Positions 21,736 through 33,360 of a stretch of DNA of 64,000 bases are shown in pieces. A program made the translations under genes and the position numbers. Source of the stretch: Cryptomeria japonica (Eukaryota > Streptophyta > Pinopsida > Cupressales > Cupressaceae); the NCBI RefSeq assembly GCF_030272615.1, contig NW_026729308.1:43540-107539 (forward strand), read 5' to 3'. Every line of letters starts with the position of its first letter. The stretch's first letter is position 1. The notes under the pieces were generated by a model, which was given only the letters and a program-made list of their open reading frames with translations, had not been told where the DNA came from and ran no database searches.

Positions 21736-22898
21736 ATCTCCCCCTTTGGCATTCATGGCAACACTCATGAGAAAAATCCAAAAACTGATATCCAAAGTGA
21801 AGTTCAAAAACTGATATCCAAAGTGAAGTTCAAAAATTGATCCAAAAATGAGAGTGCTCCCCTTGAGAAAATGATCCTTTATGTACATTTTTCTCAATAC
21901 ACTACTCCCCCTTTGACATCAATGACAACGGATGTAAAAAAGAATCAAATATTTCCAAAATTTTACCTTAAATCTTGTAATCGGCTATTTACAATCTAAA
22001 ACATATCTGCCAAAATCAGATTAAGACTATGCATAAATTTGGTGCTGTTAGAAATAATTGTTTTAGTTTGTCGAATCATTTTGGTCAAATAATGCATTTG
22101 TTGCTCCTGTGATCTTTCTCCTTGAATAGTTTCTTTAGACAACTCAATCCGGTGTGTTAGAAGATTGTCCAATCTAGGACCAAGTTTATTTTTCAACTCC
22201 CAGGATTTCATTCTTATCCTTGCTTTCTCCTTCTCTAATTTCTCAATCTTTTCCCCAAAAACCATCGTTTCCTGGTCCAAAACTGAGGTAAGTTCCAAAG
22301 AAACAATCATATTATTAGCTATATCACCAATCTCTTTTTGTGTTTTCCTTATCTCCTTATCAATGTCTTTTGTTAGGTGGCGAGGCTTGCATGCTTCCTT
22401 ATACAATTCTTTACATTCTAGAATAGTGGAATTAAGTATCGGTAATAAAGAATCAATCTGCTTTGTACAGTCCTTAATAGTCTTTTCATTAATTTTATCT
22501 ACAGTTTGAATATTTGAAGCAATGAATTTGGACAATGTGTCCAATTTACCAACAGATCCAAAAATATGATCTATCTTACAATCTGGTGCAATGAATTGCA
22601 AAATCGGTAAAGAATCATCAGTGGCCATAAATGCTAAGGCATTGCATTTAGTGATCTTCCTTATGGAATCTAAAAGTACATCCATCACATGAGTAGGTTT
22701 TTAGTTCATAGTGGAAGTGCTAGGTGGAGTGTGAGGTTCTGTAGTTGGTTTCTTCTCATCTGTGGATTCCTTAACCACTTCTGCACTCTTGTTTCCATCT
22801 TTAACCTCTTCCTTATTCTCATTCTATTTTTCAACCTTGCTATCTACCGGTTTAGCTATACTCTATTCATGTTCTTTTCCAGTTCTAGTTTCTATTTT
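21736..22898 (-). mobile_element. NA copy B, 3' portion of the internal region
   Basis: The 3' part of copy B, read from 22898 down. It begins (right side) inside ORF2, broken by insertion of copy C at 22899, and ends with two polypurine tracts: about 21902-21930 (complement of GTCAAAGGGGGAGTAGTG) and 21736-21752 (complement of CCAAAGGGGGAGAT) touching LTR2. The matching 5' part of copy B resumes at 42327. Confidence 0.8.
21996..22898 (-). pseudogene. NA ORF2, copy B, C-terminal part
   Basis: The open run 22688-21996 (230 codons) is the coiled-coil C-terminus: VLLDSIRKITKCNALAF, then KLEKEKARIRMK and LKNKLGPRLDNLLTHRIELS, closely matching copy A (14829-15026 and 16642-16974) and fragment G on the other strand. 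It stops at a TAG (21996) where copy A reads through. Upstream to 22898 the frame continues with breaks. Together with 42327-44485 it makes one ORF2 interrupted by element C. Confidence 0.75.
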
Positions 22899-23649
22899 TG
22901 TTAGGATTCCCAAAGATACTGAGAGGGGGGGTGAATTAGTATCTGACCGGTATAAGGAATTTATGAACTTAATAAGTAAATTGCATTTTAAAACAGTGTA
23001 CCGGTAAGCCAAGATTAATGTAGTAAATAGAAACAATAAGCACAACATAAGAAACCCGGTGTGGGAAAAACCTCAGTGGGATTTGTGACCCACAATATTT
23101 CCTTACTGGCCAATAAGAAAATATTACTTCTACAATGGGGGCGTGCACATGCAGGAAGGCCAAGTGCCTAGAGCTCACTACTCAAATACAAAGGAAGTCA
23201 CACTGACTTACAAAAATGGATTATATAAATCCAATGTTTGTATTGCTTCATATTAGCATCTATTATGCTAGATTCAGTACCAGTTTAAGCTTTGTTACAT
23301 ACATAAACCTTTATCCAATAATTCCCATATCCTTCCTTCTCTATCAAATTCACCTAATTCACCTAAGTGATCTACAATGATCTCATTCATATATATGAGT
23401 CATTTTACAATCAGCCATGTCGGCTTACAAAAGATTTTATAATTAATTACATAATGTAGTACACAAAAATGTTGTCGGCCAGGGTGCCAGTATACTTCTT
23501 TTCGGTGTCGGTGTTCTATATGCCAGTGTAGAGTCTACCGGTGCCGGTGCTTGTATCTTCCTTCCGGTATCACTTGATTGCAAGGTTGCCATCAATGAAA
23601 ATACCTTCAATCACCTACAATTTCTCATTGGAGTGTGCATTTGCTAACA
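22899..23649 (-). repeat. 3' LTR of NA copy C
   Basis: On the plus strand it runs tgttaggattccc ... gctaaca. The G-rich box TGAGAGGGGGGGTGAATTAG is at about 22918-22937, and the GTGTGGGAAAAACCTCAGTGGG box at about 23050-23072, followed by GTGACCCACAATATT. A polypurine tract complement (atctccccctttggc) follows directly on the right. Confidence 0.85.
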
Positions 23650-23847
23650 ATCTCCCCCTTTGGCATTGATGCCAACATGCATGAGAAAAATCCACAAATG
23701 TATCCAAAAACATGAAATCCAAAAATATGTTATCAAAACTGTATGCTCCCTCTGAGTTGATGATGTCCTATTCCTGATCATTTTTCTCATCTACTACTCC
23801 CCCTTTGACATCAATGACAAAGGTTGTCATTCACTGTTAGTGGAGTC
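23650..23847 (-). other. 3' end of copy C: two polypurine tracts, no gene
   Basis: Plus-strand atctccccctttggcattg at 23650 is the tract that would prime plus-strand synthesis next to the LTR. A second tract, actccccctttgacatc, lies at about 23796-23812. No coding sequence was seen between the ORF2 stop and the LTR. Confidence 0.8.
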
Positions 23848-25858
23848 CTACTTTGATTCTTGTAACTGGTGGGTTACAATCTGAAAATTATCTTTCAAAA
23901 CCAAGTTTAAACCATCAGTAAATAACTTGTTGTCCTTTAATGCCTCTTGATTTCTCTGCACTGTACTAGTGAGTATGTGTATTTTCTCTTCTAGTGTCTT
24001 TAGTCTGGGAAATAGAGCCTCAGATATTTCTTTTCCCAAAGAAATGAGGTAATCTAGTTTGGGACCAAGTCTACATTTCAAGTTCTTTGCTTTGTCCTTT
24101 TCTAATTTCTTGATTTTGTGTTCTAGCTCTGCAATCTCCTTTTCTATCTCCAAAAATGAATCCACTGAGCCTATCAAATTGTCAGCAATACTATTTATCT
24201 CATCTTGTGCTTTGCTGATTTTCTTGTCAAGATCTTCTATCAAAAGATTTGTTTTACATGTATCCCTGTACAGTTGCTTGAAGTCAAAATTTGTTTCTCC
24301 AAGTTCTGGTAATAATTTGTTCATTTCCTCAAATAATTTCTCTTTTTCCTTAATCATTCTTTATTTTAATATGTCTTTATTTATTTGATCAACAATCAAT
24401 AAGTTGTTGGTGATAAACTTAGACAATATGTCTAGTTGACCTAAAGAATCCTTATTATCAACAATACATTTGGGTGCTATCAATTTCAAAATAGGTATTG
24501 TATCATCAATAGCCTTATAGGCTTGTGCATTACATTCTGTGATCTTCTTTATTGAATCTAATAATACCTCAATCACATTTTTAGGTCGAAATTCAGACAT
24601 TGAAGTACCAGAAGTTTGACCAACCGTTTTCACAATCTCCATGCTACCAGTGGAAATAACCTTACTTGTTTCAACCTCTAGAAGGTCAGTCTATGTTTGC
24701 ATTTCTACTAGTAAGGGTTTAGGCTTTTCAGTTGTAACCGGTGGCACTGTTACTATCTGAACTTATGTCACATACTGTACCTGTTCCATTTGGTTCTCTG
24801 AGCTCTCAACTGTCAGTTTCTCAGATGTGGTCTCTATGTGTACTATCGGTTGCTCAGTGTCTACCTCTGATTGTTTTCCTATTCCATTTTCCGATGCCTC
24901 AGATGATTTCCCAATGGTATCCTCTGTTGGTTTCTTGGTTTCAGTAGGTTTTTATGTGTTTATATTTACATCAACAGCTGTAACCGGTGACTTAGTAGTC
25001 ACATCTTTCCTTTTATCCTCAGTGGTTTGTCTATCAACCACAACATTTACCTCTTGAGCATCTATATTTATAGTGTACAAAACTTCAAACTCAAGATTTG
25101 TATCCTCAAAAGGAATTTTTATACTCTTAGTGGTCAGTTGACTGTCAGTAGTATCTACTGGTGGAGTATCTATAGGAGGTGAGAGCACATTATCTGTTAT
25201 TTTGAGAAGTGGAGGTCCACCTACTTTTCTTTTCCCCTTATCCCTATCCTTCTGATATACCTTAATGGTTTTAGGTCTTATCAATTCTTCCTCTTTTTAT
25301 TTTTCCACAAAGAATATATCCCAACCATCAGCTATTTCTTCAGAGACTTCTTTCACTCTGCCTGCCATCAGTGCTACATGTCGGCGAGTAGTAGAAAATA
25401 CTGTCTGGCTTGCTTCACTGATTAACTAATCAATTTCCTCTGAAGAGTTCACTGGGTGAACTGCAAGTAGCTTCTCAACTTTTATTTTCTTATCCAGGTC
25501 AACAACAGTTGCTCTTCTAGCTTCAAGTCTTTTATAAAGATCAGCTGGTATCTCATCAACAATTTCCATCAAGAATTTCTTATATATATCTAAGTGTAAA
25601 ATTACACTATTCTCTATGATTTCCTTGTCATCTATTGATAATGTATTGTAAATTTTATTTATGTTTTTCAATCTTCCATCTTTAGTTATTTCACTGAGGA
25701 GTTTGTCTAGTGGAGAGATATCTTGTTTTACCTTCTTCTTCTTTGGTGTTAACTTTTTCACTGGAGGCCTTACTGCCTGTTGTTTTTACCTTGTTTTCCT
25801 GGGTGTAGGTGATTGTACCAGTGAGGGTTTTCTTTTTCTATCCTCTCTTTTGAATATT
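23848..25858 (-). pseudogene. NA ORF2, copy C, middle and C-terminal part
   Basis: Continuation of ORF2 from 38715. Read from 25858 down it has a Lys/Pro-rich stretch (KKLTPKKKKVKQD), a helical region (25426-25761), an acidic and Thr-rich linker (24741-25284), the conserved VLLDSIKKITECNAQAYK block (about 24520) and a long coiled coil (23848-24357) with LEHKIKKLEKDKAKNLK and CRLGPKLDYLISLGKEIS. Stops at about 25425, 25300, 24955 and 24358 break it; they are mostly TAG. The order of blocks is the same as in copies A and B, so this is one large protein and not chance ORFs. No known enzymatic motif was found. Confidence 0.72.
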
Positions 25859-25863
25859 ACCAG

Positions 25864-27447
25864 TGTAGACATCTAAAAATGGTCAATGCTTGCGGAGTCA
25901 TACTTTAACATTGACACATTGCCTTATTTTAGGGTTTTTGCGTCACATTAACATTTCTCCTATGATTCGCACTGGGTCTTTATCATTTGTGAGCATCGAG
26001 TCATTCTTTTGCATTCTTCATTTATCTCGCTTTCAAATTTGGTCTTGTCGACAACAATCTTCAATCATGATTTTGGTCGATCTTATCCTATCGCATCAAT
26101 GTGCGTATTCATTTGTCATCATTTTGGACATCGTCAATCCTAATTAGGGTTTTGTTCTCTTATCAATCTTGTCATCTTGTGTTCGATTTGTCATCGATCA
26201 TTGTCATTTTCAATCTTATCATCATCCAATTCATTTGTCATCAATCGTTCTCATTTTCATTCTTATCATCATGCGATCGATTTGTCATCGATCGTTCTCA
26301 TTTTCAATCTTGTCATCTTGCGATCGATTTGTCATCGATCGTGGTCATTTTCAATCTTGTCATTTTGCGATCGATTTGTCATCGATTGTTGTCATTTTCA
26401 ATCTTGTCATTTTGCGATCAATTTGTCATCAATCGTCGTCCTTCTCAATCATGTCAATTTAGATCAATTAGTCATTGTTCCTCATCAATTGGCACATTTA
26501 TCAATCAAATCATTTGTCAGCATTGGTCTTTTATCAATTCATAATCATGATCAAATTGATTCTTCATCAAGACCTAATTGTCATACGTGCATTGCTAATT
26601 CATCTTCTACGGTTTCATGATTTAATCATTTAACCTTGTTTGTCATTTCTCCCTCTAGGTTAAATAATTTATTTATTTATCCTAAGTCTTCTTGTCACAA
26701 TTAAATGTTTATTTAATTTGCTAACTAATTCTTCCCTCTTTGTGAATTAATTAATAAATGAAAAATTGTTAATTAATTCACTTAATTCCTAATTTCCTCA
26801 TTTTCTAATTTTCCTAATTCCTAATTTCCTCATTTTCTAATTTCCTAATTTCTATTTCATCTACTTTTCAATTCTCTCCTATTGTCCTCCTAATTTCATG
26901 GGAATGACATTTCAAGTTGTCATATTTTGTCATAATTTACAATCAATCAATTTTGACATAGAAATTTGTCATAATTTTGTCAAAATTATCAATCATCAAT
27001 CTTAAATAGAAAGTGCAAATTTGTCATAATTTGTCATATTTGTCATTCTTGATTTGAAATTTCCATTAGAATCTCTTCATGCTAATTTGATCTTTTCTCC
27101 AATTTGTCTATAAATTGGATGAATTTCTTCAATCAAGGTCCCTGATCCCTGGTCGAATCAATCACGCTTCTAGTATTCTTGTGTTACTATCTTGTCTACT
27201 TGCTTTCACATCATGCTTATGCACTAGTAGGTGAGATCCACAAACAAAGCTATTTGAAAGAGAGAGAAGGACAATGGAGCCACATGAAGGAGACATTCAA
27301 GTTTGCAATGGTTTGTGTTTGAATTGATGTCTTGTTTTCATGTCTTTATTGAGTGTTTTTAGGATTGTTATCATTGCAATTGAGCTTTCGTGATTGAGCT
27401 AGACTAATATTGATTTACTTTGATGATTTCCACATTTCCTAGCTATA
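25864..27447 (+). repeat. 5' LTR of element T
   Basis: TGTAGACATC ... CTAGCTATA; the last three bases were CA-terminated (CTAGCTACA) in the right copy. It holds the 47-bp tandem repeat block (about 26165-26460), then AT-rich TAATTCCTAATTTCC repeats (about 26780-26860) and many TTTGTCATAATT words (26900-27060). The overlapping 85-147-codon ORFs at 26101-26620 are products of the 47-bp periodicity. Confidence 0.9.
26165..26460 (+). repeat. 47-bp tandem repeats in the 5' LTR of T
   Basis: About six units of 47 bp, each with TTTGTCATCGATCG, TTTTCAATCTTGTCAT and GCGATCGA. The unit contains the palindromes ATCGAT and CGATCG on both sides of TTTGTC, so neighbouring units can also pair. Some units are decayed (ATCGATTG, GCGATCAA). 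The same block is in the other LTR at about 37455-37745. It could be a transcriptional enhancer array; no data here. Confidence 0.85.
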
Positions 27448-29161
27448 TTAATTGGTGAACTTGACGTAATTTTATCTAGATTAATCTAGGGTGGTAAATT
27501 TCACAAACTACTAATGAATTGTTTGCAGGTTCGCTAGTCAAAGACCAAGCAAATCAAACTTCTAACTTAGTGATTTTGCAGGTTGCCTTGTTTTCCAACC
27601 AAACTTTGTGTTTGTGATTCATAATTAGGCACCTAGGATGTTTGCTAAGTAAGATGGAATGAATATGTGTTTGCTTTGATTGTTGAGTTTGACATTGGAG
27701 TAGGAGAGTATGCTCTCATCCTTCTTAGGGTGATTAGAAATCCAGATCTTCAATACCATTCTCATGTCTTGGATTGTTTGTTACCTTTAGAGGGCCTTCC
27801 TTCCCAACCATTTGCTTTCTTTTACAAGCAAGTGACAATCATGAAAAGGGAACAACGCAAAGTGAGCACAACCAGAGTGCCTTGGCATTATAACTCACTA
27901 TAAATAAATACCTGATGGGCGAAAGCTTTGAAGGAAGGGTTACGTGGGAATTGTAGTTACTTGGGAAGTGATGACCCTTGGACTCTTTCTCATATCAACA
28001 TCTAAGTAGGGCCTCATGGTCTAAATCATGCTTGCGTGACTAAATTTTTTTGGTATCTTGGTGGGCTTAATGTCTCAATCACACTTGCGTGACACCAAGG
28101 AGTAACGCTTAACAGAAATCCTTACTAAACAAATTATATTTATAGGCCAAAATTCCTTCTAGTTGCTTGAGAAGGACAAGTTCGGATACTTGGAAGAGAT
28201 ACTAAGTTCACCATGGGGAGATTTCCATGGGGATTTATGCTTGGCTGCCCTGAGAAGTGAGTGTCATGGAGGGGAGCCCATGGGGTCAAGCATCTATGTA
28301 TTCTCCTTGAATCTCATAAAAAGTCTACCTCTCAAGTACCTACTACCCTTGCCATCCATAAGAAATGTGTGAATGAGCATGATTGTCTTGAGTCTAAGTT
28401 AAAATATCTTGTCTTCTTTACTTGTCAAAAGTTGAGTTGTGTCTCATTTCAAAAACAAGACAAATTGATTCAAAACAAGGTTAAACACAAGAGTATTTCA
28501 TTCAACAAGGTTCAAAACACCTTCAAACATGGTTGTCAAACATTTTTCAAAAATCTTATCTCAACATTCATGTCACTTAGATTTAGGTTCATCCTAGGTT
28601 TGCATTTTGCAAATTCATTGTCAACTACCAAGGTTAGGTTTCACCTAGGTCATACTCCTTTGCATATCAATAAAGGTCATCCATTTGCATGTGTACTCTT
28701 GCATTAGAGTAATACCATTTCATAATTCAACATTAGGTTTTGCCTTAGGTTGAAATTGTCATACATTAGGTCACATTTGCATACCCTAGGTCTCTTCATT
28801 AAGCTTAGGTCATTATCATATCATATTAGGGTCATTTGCATAAGTAATTATCCCTTTGCATATAGTGTCAAAACTAGGTTTTGTTAGACTTGAGTAATGC
28901 AAATCTTTGATAAACCCTAAGTTATTGTTAGGAAGTCTTGACCTTATCAAACTTTTGTCTTTTTGTCATCAATGTCATTTGGTCAAACCTAGCTTAGTAT
29001 CCAAGCATATAGGTGAGACATTGTCAATTTGTCCTATTGTCACTTGGTCCTTTTGTCCTTTGAGGTCTAGACATCATTTCAATTTCCTAAGGGTCTCATT
29101 TTTAGAATTGCATTCATGAGTTTGTCAAAATCTTGAAAAACAACAAAAACATTAAGTTGCA
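27448..29161 (+). other. Long leader of element T, no gene
   Basis: 1.7 kb between the LTR and the sense ORF. It contains paired CTTGCGTGAC words (about 28041 and 28086) and a cluster of short TTAGGT/CCTAGGT words (about 28570-28960). ORFs here (27667-27903, 28163-28372, 28261-28707) show no domain and do not share a frame, so I do not call genes. Confidence 0.6.
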
Positions 29162-32038
29162 TTGTCATCTTGTAGGTTGCATTTGTCAATCCCATTAGTT
29201 CCATTGCATAGTGACATGTTTGTTGAAATGAGGTCTCAACCTTCTTACGAAGCCATGTCATCACAATTGAGCAATCAATCATGTCAATCCAATCTCTACA
29301 TGTCTCAAAACTTGGATCAAACTTTTTATGATGAAACAAGTCTCCAAATACAAAAACTAGAGGAGAAACTAGCTCAAGAAGAGGAGATATTGGAACAAAG
29401 AGTGAAAAACATTAAGAAGAATAGATCACAAATGTCCAAAATGTTTCAAAAATTTCCAGGTCAAAATCCAAAGATTGAGCCAATTGATGTAAGATCTCTT
29501 CTTGAACGATCAAACATACCAGCTCTCCTCTCACAAATAGAGATGATGAAACAATTTCAAGAAAAGAGACAACAACAATTTCAACACTATGTGCCTCCAC
29601 ATCAAGAACAAGAAGGTGTTTACTATCAATCACATTTTCAACCATCACAACCAATGGTTCAACCAGTTGTTCAACATTTCCAACAAACACAACCAATTGT
29701 CCAACATATACAACCAACACAACCAATGGTCCAATTTCAACAATATGTCCAACCAACTATACAATGTCCACAAATAGTTCAACCAATGGTTGAATATCAA
29801 CAAGTTCAATCAACATATCAATGTCAACAACCACAATCAAACATTCAAAAACAAAGGTTGCAACATGCACCAAGCCAAATTTTGAACATGTCAAACCAAT
29901 TTGAGCAACATCTAGTTCGAAATCAAAACATGACATCAAACCAGAACCAACTCCTTTCCAAACAAATTCAAATTCTAGATACAACTATTTAAAAAAATCG
30001 AAAGAAAGGTGGCTTTATTGCAAGGATCTTAAGGAACCTACCAAGTGAGTTCTTTGAGGAAGATCAAGATAATACACTTATGTCTAGCTATGCCTCACCC
30101 CTCCACAAACAAATTGACTCTCCAGTGGCATCTATCCCTACACCTTTAGAAGTTTCATAGGAACCTTCCATATTGTCCTCATCAAACACTACACCCAAGG
30201 ATGCAATTATCCAAGGGCTATCCATAATTGATTGCCAAGATAGTCCAATTCATGATGCACATCGTTGTCATGTTTCAGAAATACAAGACCCAATGCCACC
30301 ATGCACTTTATTGCCATTACCTGTTTTAGAGGACCCCATTCGAAGTCCCTCTTCCTCATGTTCAAGCATTGATTCCTTGCCAAAATCCATCACAAATGTT
30401 CAAAGTGCATTTACTTCATGCCAAAACATTGATTCCTTGTCAGAATCCCCCATGCATATCCAAAGTCCAACCCCATGTCAAGAAGATAATTTAGAGCATG
30501 AAGAAATGTGTCTTGAAATAGATGAAGATCAAGATCCTGAAACCTTATCATCCCATCCAATTGTTGACCAAGATCCCATTTCCCCAGACACTCATGATGA
30601 TTCCCCTATTCTTGTCCATCTTATCCAAAGTCCCATTGACATTCCACTTCCTAAGAAAGATCAAGATATTCCTTCCATCCTTTTCATTGATCCCTTTGAA
30701 AGTCAATAGAAAAGCACCTTTAAAGAGGAATTCAATGATCTTCCTCCTTGACAAGATCAAAGTATCCTTCCAAATTCATTTCCAACACAAGACCCTATCA
30801 TTCCTTCAAATCCTCCATAAGATCCACTTGTTCCTCCATCTCCACGTCCTAATCCAGCATATACACTCCAAGGTCTCATTTCTTTTGATGATCCCATTAT
30901 TTATCCCATTCCATCTCTTGAAGAACCTGTCATTGAACCATGTCCACCACACAATCCTAGTTTCCCTCATGATCCTAATCCCCCTCATGATTATAATGTG
31001 TTAGTGCAAGATGTTCATGAACCCTCAACATGCATAATGGATTCTTCCACTTTGGTGCAATCCAATCCACTTCAAGATCTCATTATTTCTCTCATATCAT
31101 ATCCACCTCATAATGGACTCGCGTCTTCTTCCCAAAGAAAAGAGTATCCTACAAGTCAAGATATTCATAAAAGAAAAGGAGTAGAACTTCATGAGAAAGA
31201 ACCCCTCCATATCAAAGAAGATCTTAAGGGTCATGTCTACACAACTCACTCTCAAGACGTTGGTATCCCTCCTTCAAAATCCAAACATACACCTTCCCCG
31301 TCATACTTTCCATCCATCTTAGGTCCTTATATCCCTTCATCCTCTATGCAAGGTCAGCAAAGGCACACATCCTTGAGTAAATTTCATCAATCCAAAAGAA
31401 TTCCACTTCATTCCTATCCATCCATGCATTCCTTTCCCCCTTCAAGCAATTTGGATGCCAAGTATAAAAGTCATAAGTCTAGCAATCCACATGTATTCAA
31501 GGATCAACATGTCCAATATAATCGACATGTCAAAACAAAGAACAATATGATCTATAAAGAAAAAGAAATATCCAAAAGGCCACAAAGGCCCACTGAAAAA
31601 AATAAATCAAAGTCAAAATCTATATGGGTTCCTAAATCCCTTGTGCAAGCTATGTGTTCCAAAGAACAACAAAAACATGAAAAATCCAAAAAAATGTGGG
31701 TTCCTAAGCAGCTTCTTGAAGCACAAAAGCCTAAAGAAACATCCAACTTGGCATCCAAAATTGCTATTCCTCCATCCAAACCTCTCAAATCTATTCCTCC
31801 ACCACCTTCTTCATCTATTTTGGGCCCTTATGTCCCAAAATCCATAGCCTTTCCTCCGTCAAAATCTCAATATCCAAAATACATCTTTCCTCCATCAGTC
31901 CATCACCCCTCAAGGTGTGTGCCAATGTCGATATTGCCAACATTTCTATCCACTCAAGCCCAATTCTTCCAATACCCTATCCATTATCCAGTGCATATTT
32001 TCCATTCTTACATCCCTCTAGTCCAATCCTTTACATAA
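29162..32038 (+). pseudogene. Degenerate P/Q-rich sense ORF of element T (about 959 codons)
   Basis: Three open stretches (29162-29992, 30173-30709, 30998-32038) lie in one and the same frame, separated only by single stops (TAA 29990, TAG about 30158, TAG 30707, TGA and TAA between 30740 and 30830). The original was one protein of about 959 residues. It has an N-terminal coiled coil (LEEKLAQEEEILEQRVKNI), a Gln/Pro/Val-rich repeat region (QPMVQPVVQHFQQTQPIVQ style, about 29640-29830), an acidic Pro-rich middle, and a basic C-terminus with the motif WVPKSLVQA / WVPKQLLEA twice and GPYxP twice. There is no gag core, protease or pol motif. It occupies the place of gag-pol, so a structural role is possible. 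I do not recognise the family. Confidence 0.6.
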
Positions 32039-33053
32039 ATCCTTGCCTTAGTTTCATCTTATTTTCCATGTCCTTATCCTACCAACGTCTTTGAGCATAC
32101 TTTTAAAGGTCATGGTCCATTTTTTCAAGGCTACTATCCAAACAAAAAGACGCTTGAGTCCTTCTTCCATCCCCTATCATGTGTCCATCTTCTATTGAAA
32201 AAGTCAAAATACAAAAAAAAAAAAGTGAAAAAAATAAAGACAAAAGAAAAAAATAAAGAAAAATAATTTGTCCACTGGTGAAAACCTGGCAAACAGGCAC
32301 CTTGGGCAAGTACTGTGATGAAAACCTGGCAAACAGGCATCATGCATAATTTATGAACTTCTTGCACACCACACTTGGGGGCAGGTTTTATCCTATCATA
32401 TCCTTTTGTCCTTCATTGTTCCATTATCCTATCGAACCCATGTCATACTCCTTCATATCCTATTGCCCTTCATTATCCTATTGAACCCCTGTCATTACCC
32501 TCCATTATCCTATTGTCCTTCATGTACATATCCCCTTTTCCACCTTTGATCTTGACAAGGCTGAGGATCTTCATGAGCATCATGTATCTTGTTTGCAGCT
32601 TTTAGTCCATCATAGCTTTTGGTCATTTATCCATTTTCTTATTATAACCTTTCATCCATATTCCCTAGCTTATTGCAACTTTCTGCCACTATCCCTTAGC
32701 CTACCTTGACCTTCAATCCATGTCCCTTATCCATTCTTGGTCTTGCTTATCCTATCCATATCTTATCACTATCCATACACTCTTTTTCATTCCTTGATCT
32801 TGATCTGACATAAGGACGCGAAATGCAAAACATAGTTTCGAAATCCTCTTGACACGTCCCTCATGCCATGTCACTAATTTACATTGTCATATCCAGTCTC
32901 TTGTCCCATCATGCAATAGCCCTTGAAAATTGCATCTGTATTGTCTCCATAATAAAAGGCCTTTGTCTTCCCTCTATCCACCAACATTTCAGCAAGCCTA
33001 TTTATTCACTTGTCATATTCCTTGCCTTGCTAGACACTGGAGGCAAAATAAAA
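32039..33053 (+). other. Non-coding spacer of element T with short repeats
   Basis: Contains a direct repeat of GTGAAAACCTGGCAAACAGG (about 32278 and 32321), a poly-A run (about 32213-32224) and degenerate copies of CATTATCCTATTG between 32385 and 32520. No supported gene. Confidence 0.6.
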
Positions 33054-33360
33054 AAAAATTGAAAAATGTCCTGAAAAAAATCATAAAAAATTGAAAAATG
33101 TCCTAAAAAAATCATAAAAAAATTGAAAAATGTCCTGAAATAATCATAAAAATTGAATAATGTCCTGCAAAAATCCAAAAAATTGAAAAATGTCCCGAAA
33201 TAATCAAAAAAATGGAAAATGTCCTGAAATAATCAAAAAAATTGAAAAATGTCCTGAAATAATCATAAAAATTGAATAATGTCCTGAAAAAATCCAAAAA
33301 AATAAAAAACTATCCTGAAAAAATCCCTAAAAAGTCAAATAATGTCCTGAAAAAATGAAC
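33054..33360. repeat. A-rich minisatellite, about 29-bp units
   Basis: About ten units of the form ATTGAAAAATGTCCTGAAAAAATCATAAAA (shown in two parts: ATTGAAAAATGTCC, TGAAAAAATCATAAAA) with small indels. The minus-strand ORF 33112-33297, with its recurring FRTFFNF and IISGHFSIF segments, is only its translation. Tandem repeats between the coding part and the 3' LTR are common in Tat-type elements. Confidence 0.85.

Noticed and set aside
26165-26460. CRISPR-like regular repeats.
   Set aside because: The 47-bp units are contiguous with no unique spacers, and the genome is a plant.
26101-26620. Overlapping ORFs of 85-147 codons in the left LTR of element T (same at 37377-37914).
   Set aside because: They are translations of a 47-bp tandem repeat in three frames, with no conserved domain, and occur in an LTR.
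27448-27462. ttaattggtgaacttgac as the primer-binding site of element T.
   Set aside because: It has the right position, but I cannot match it to a tRNA 3' end with confidence.
30522-31004. ORF of 160 codons rich in Leu and His, plus strand.
   Set aside because: Overlaps the long P/Q-rich frame in another frame; its composition is a frame-shifted reading of that repeat-rich sequence.
33112-33297. Minus-strand ORF rich in Phe and Ile.
   Set aside because: Translation of the A-rich minisatellite.
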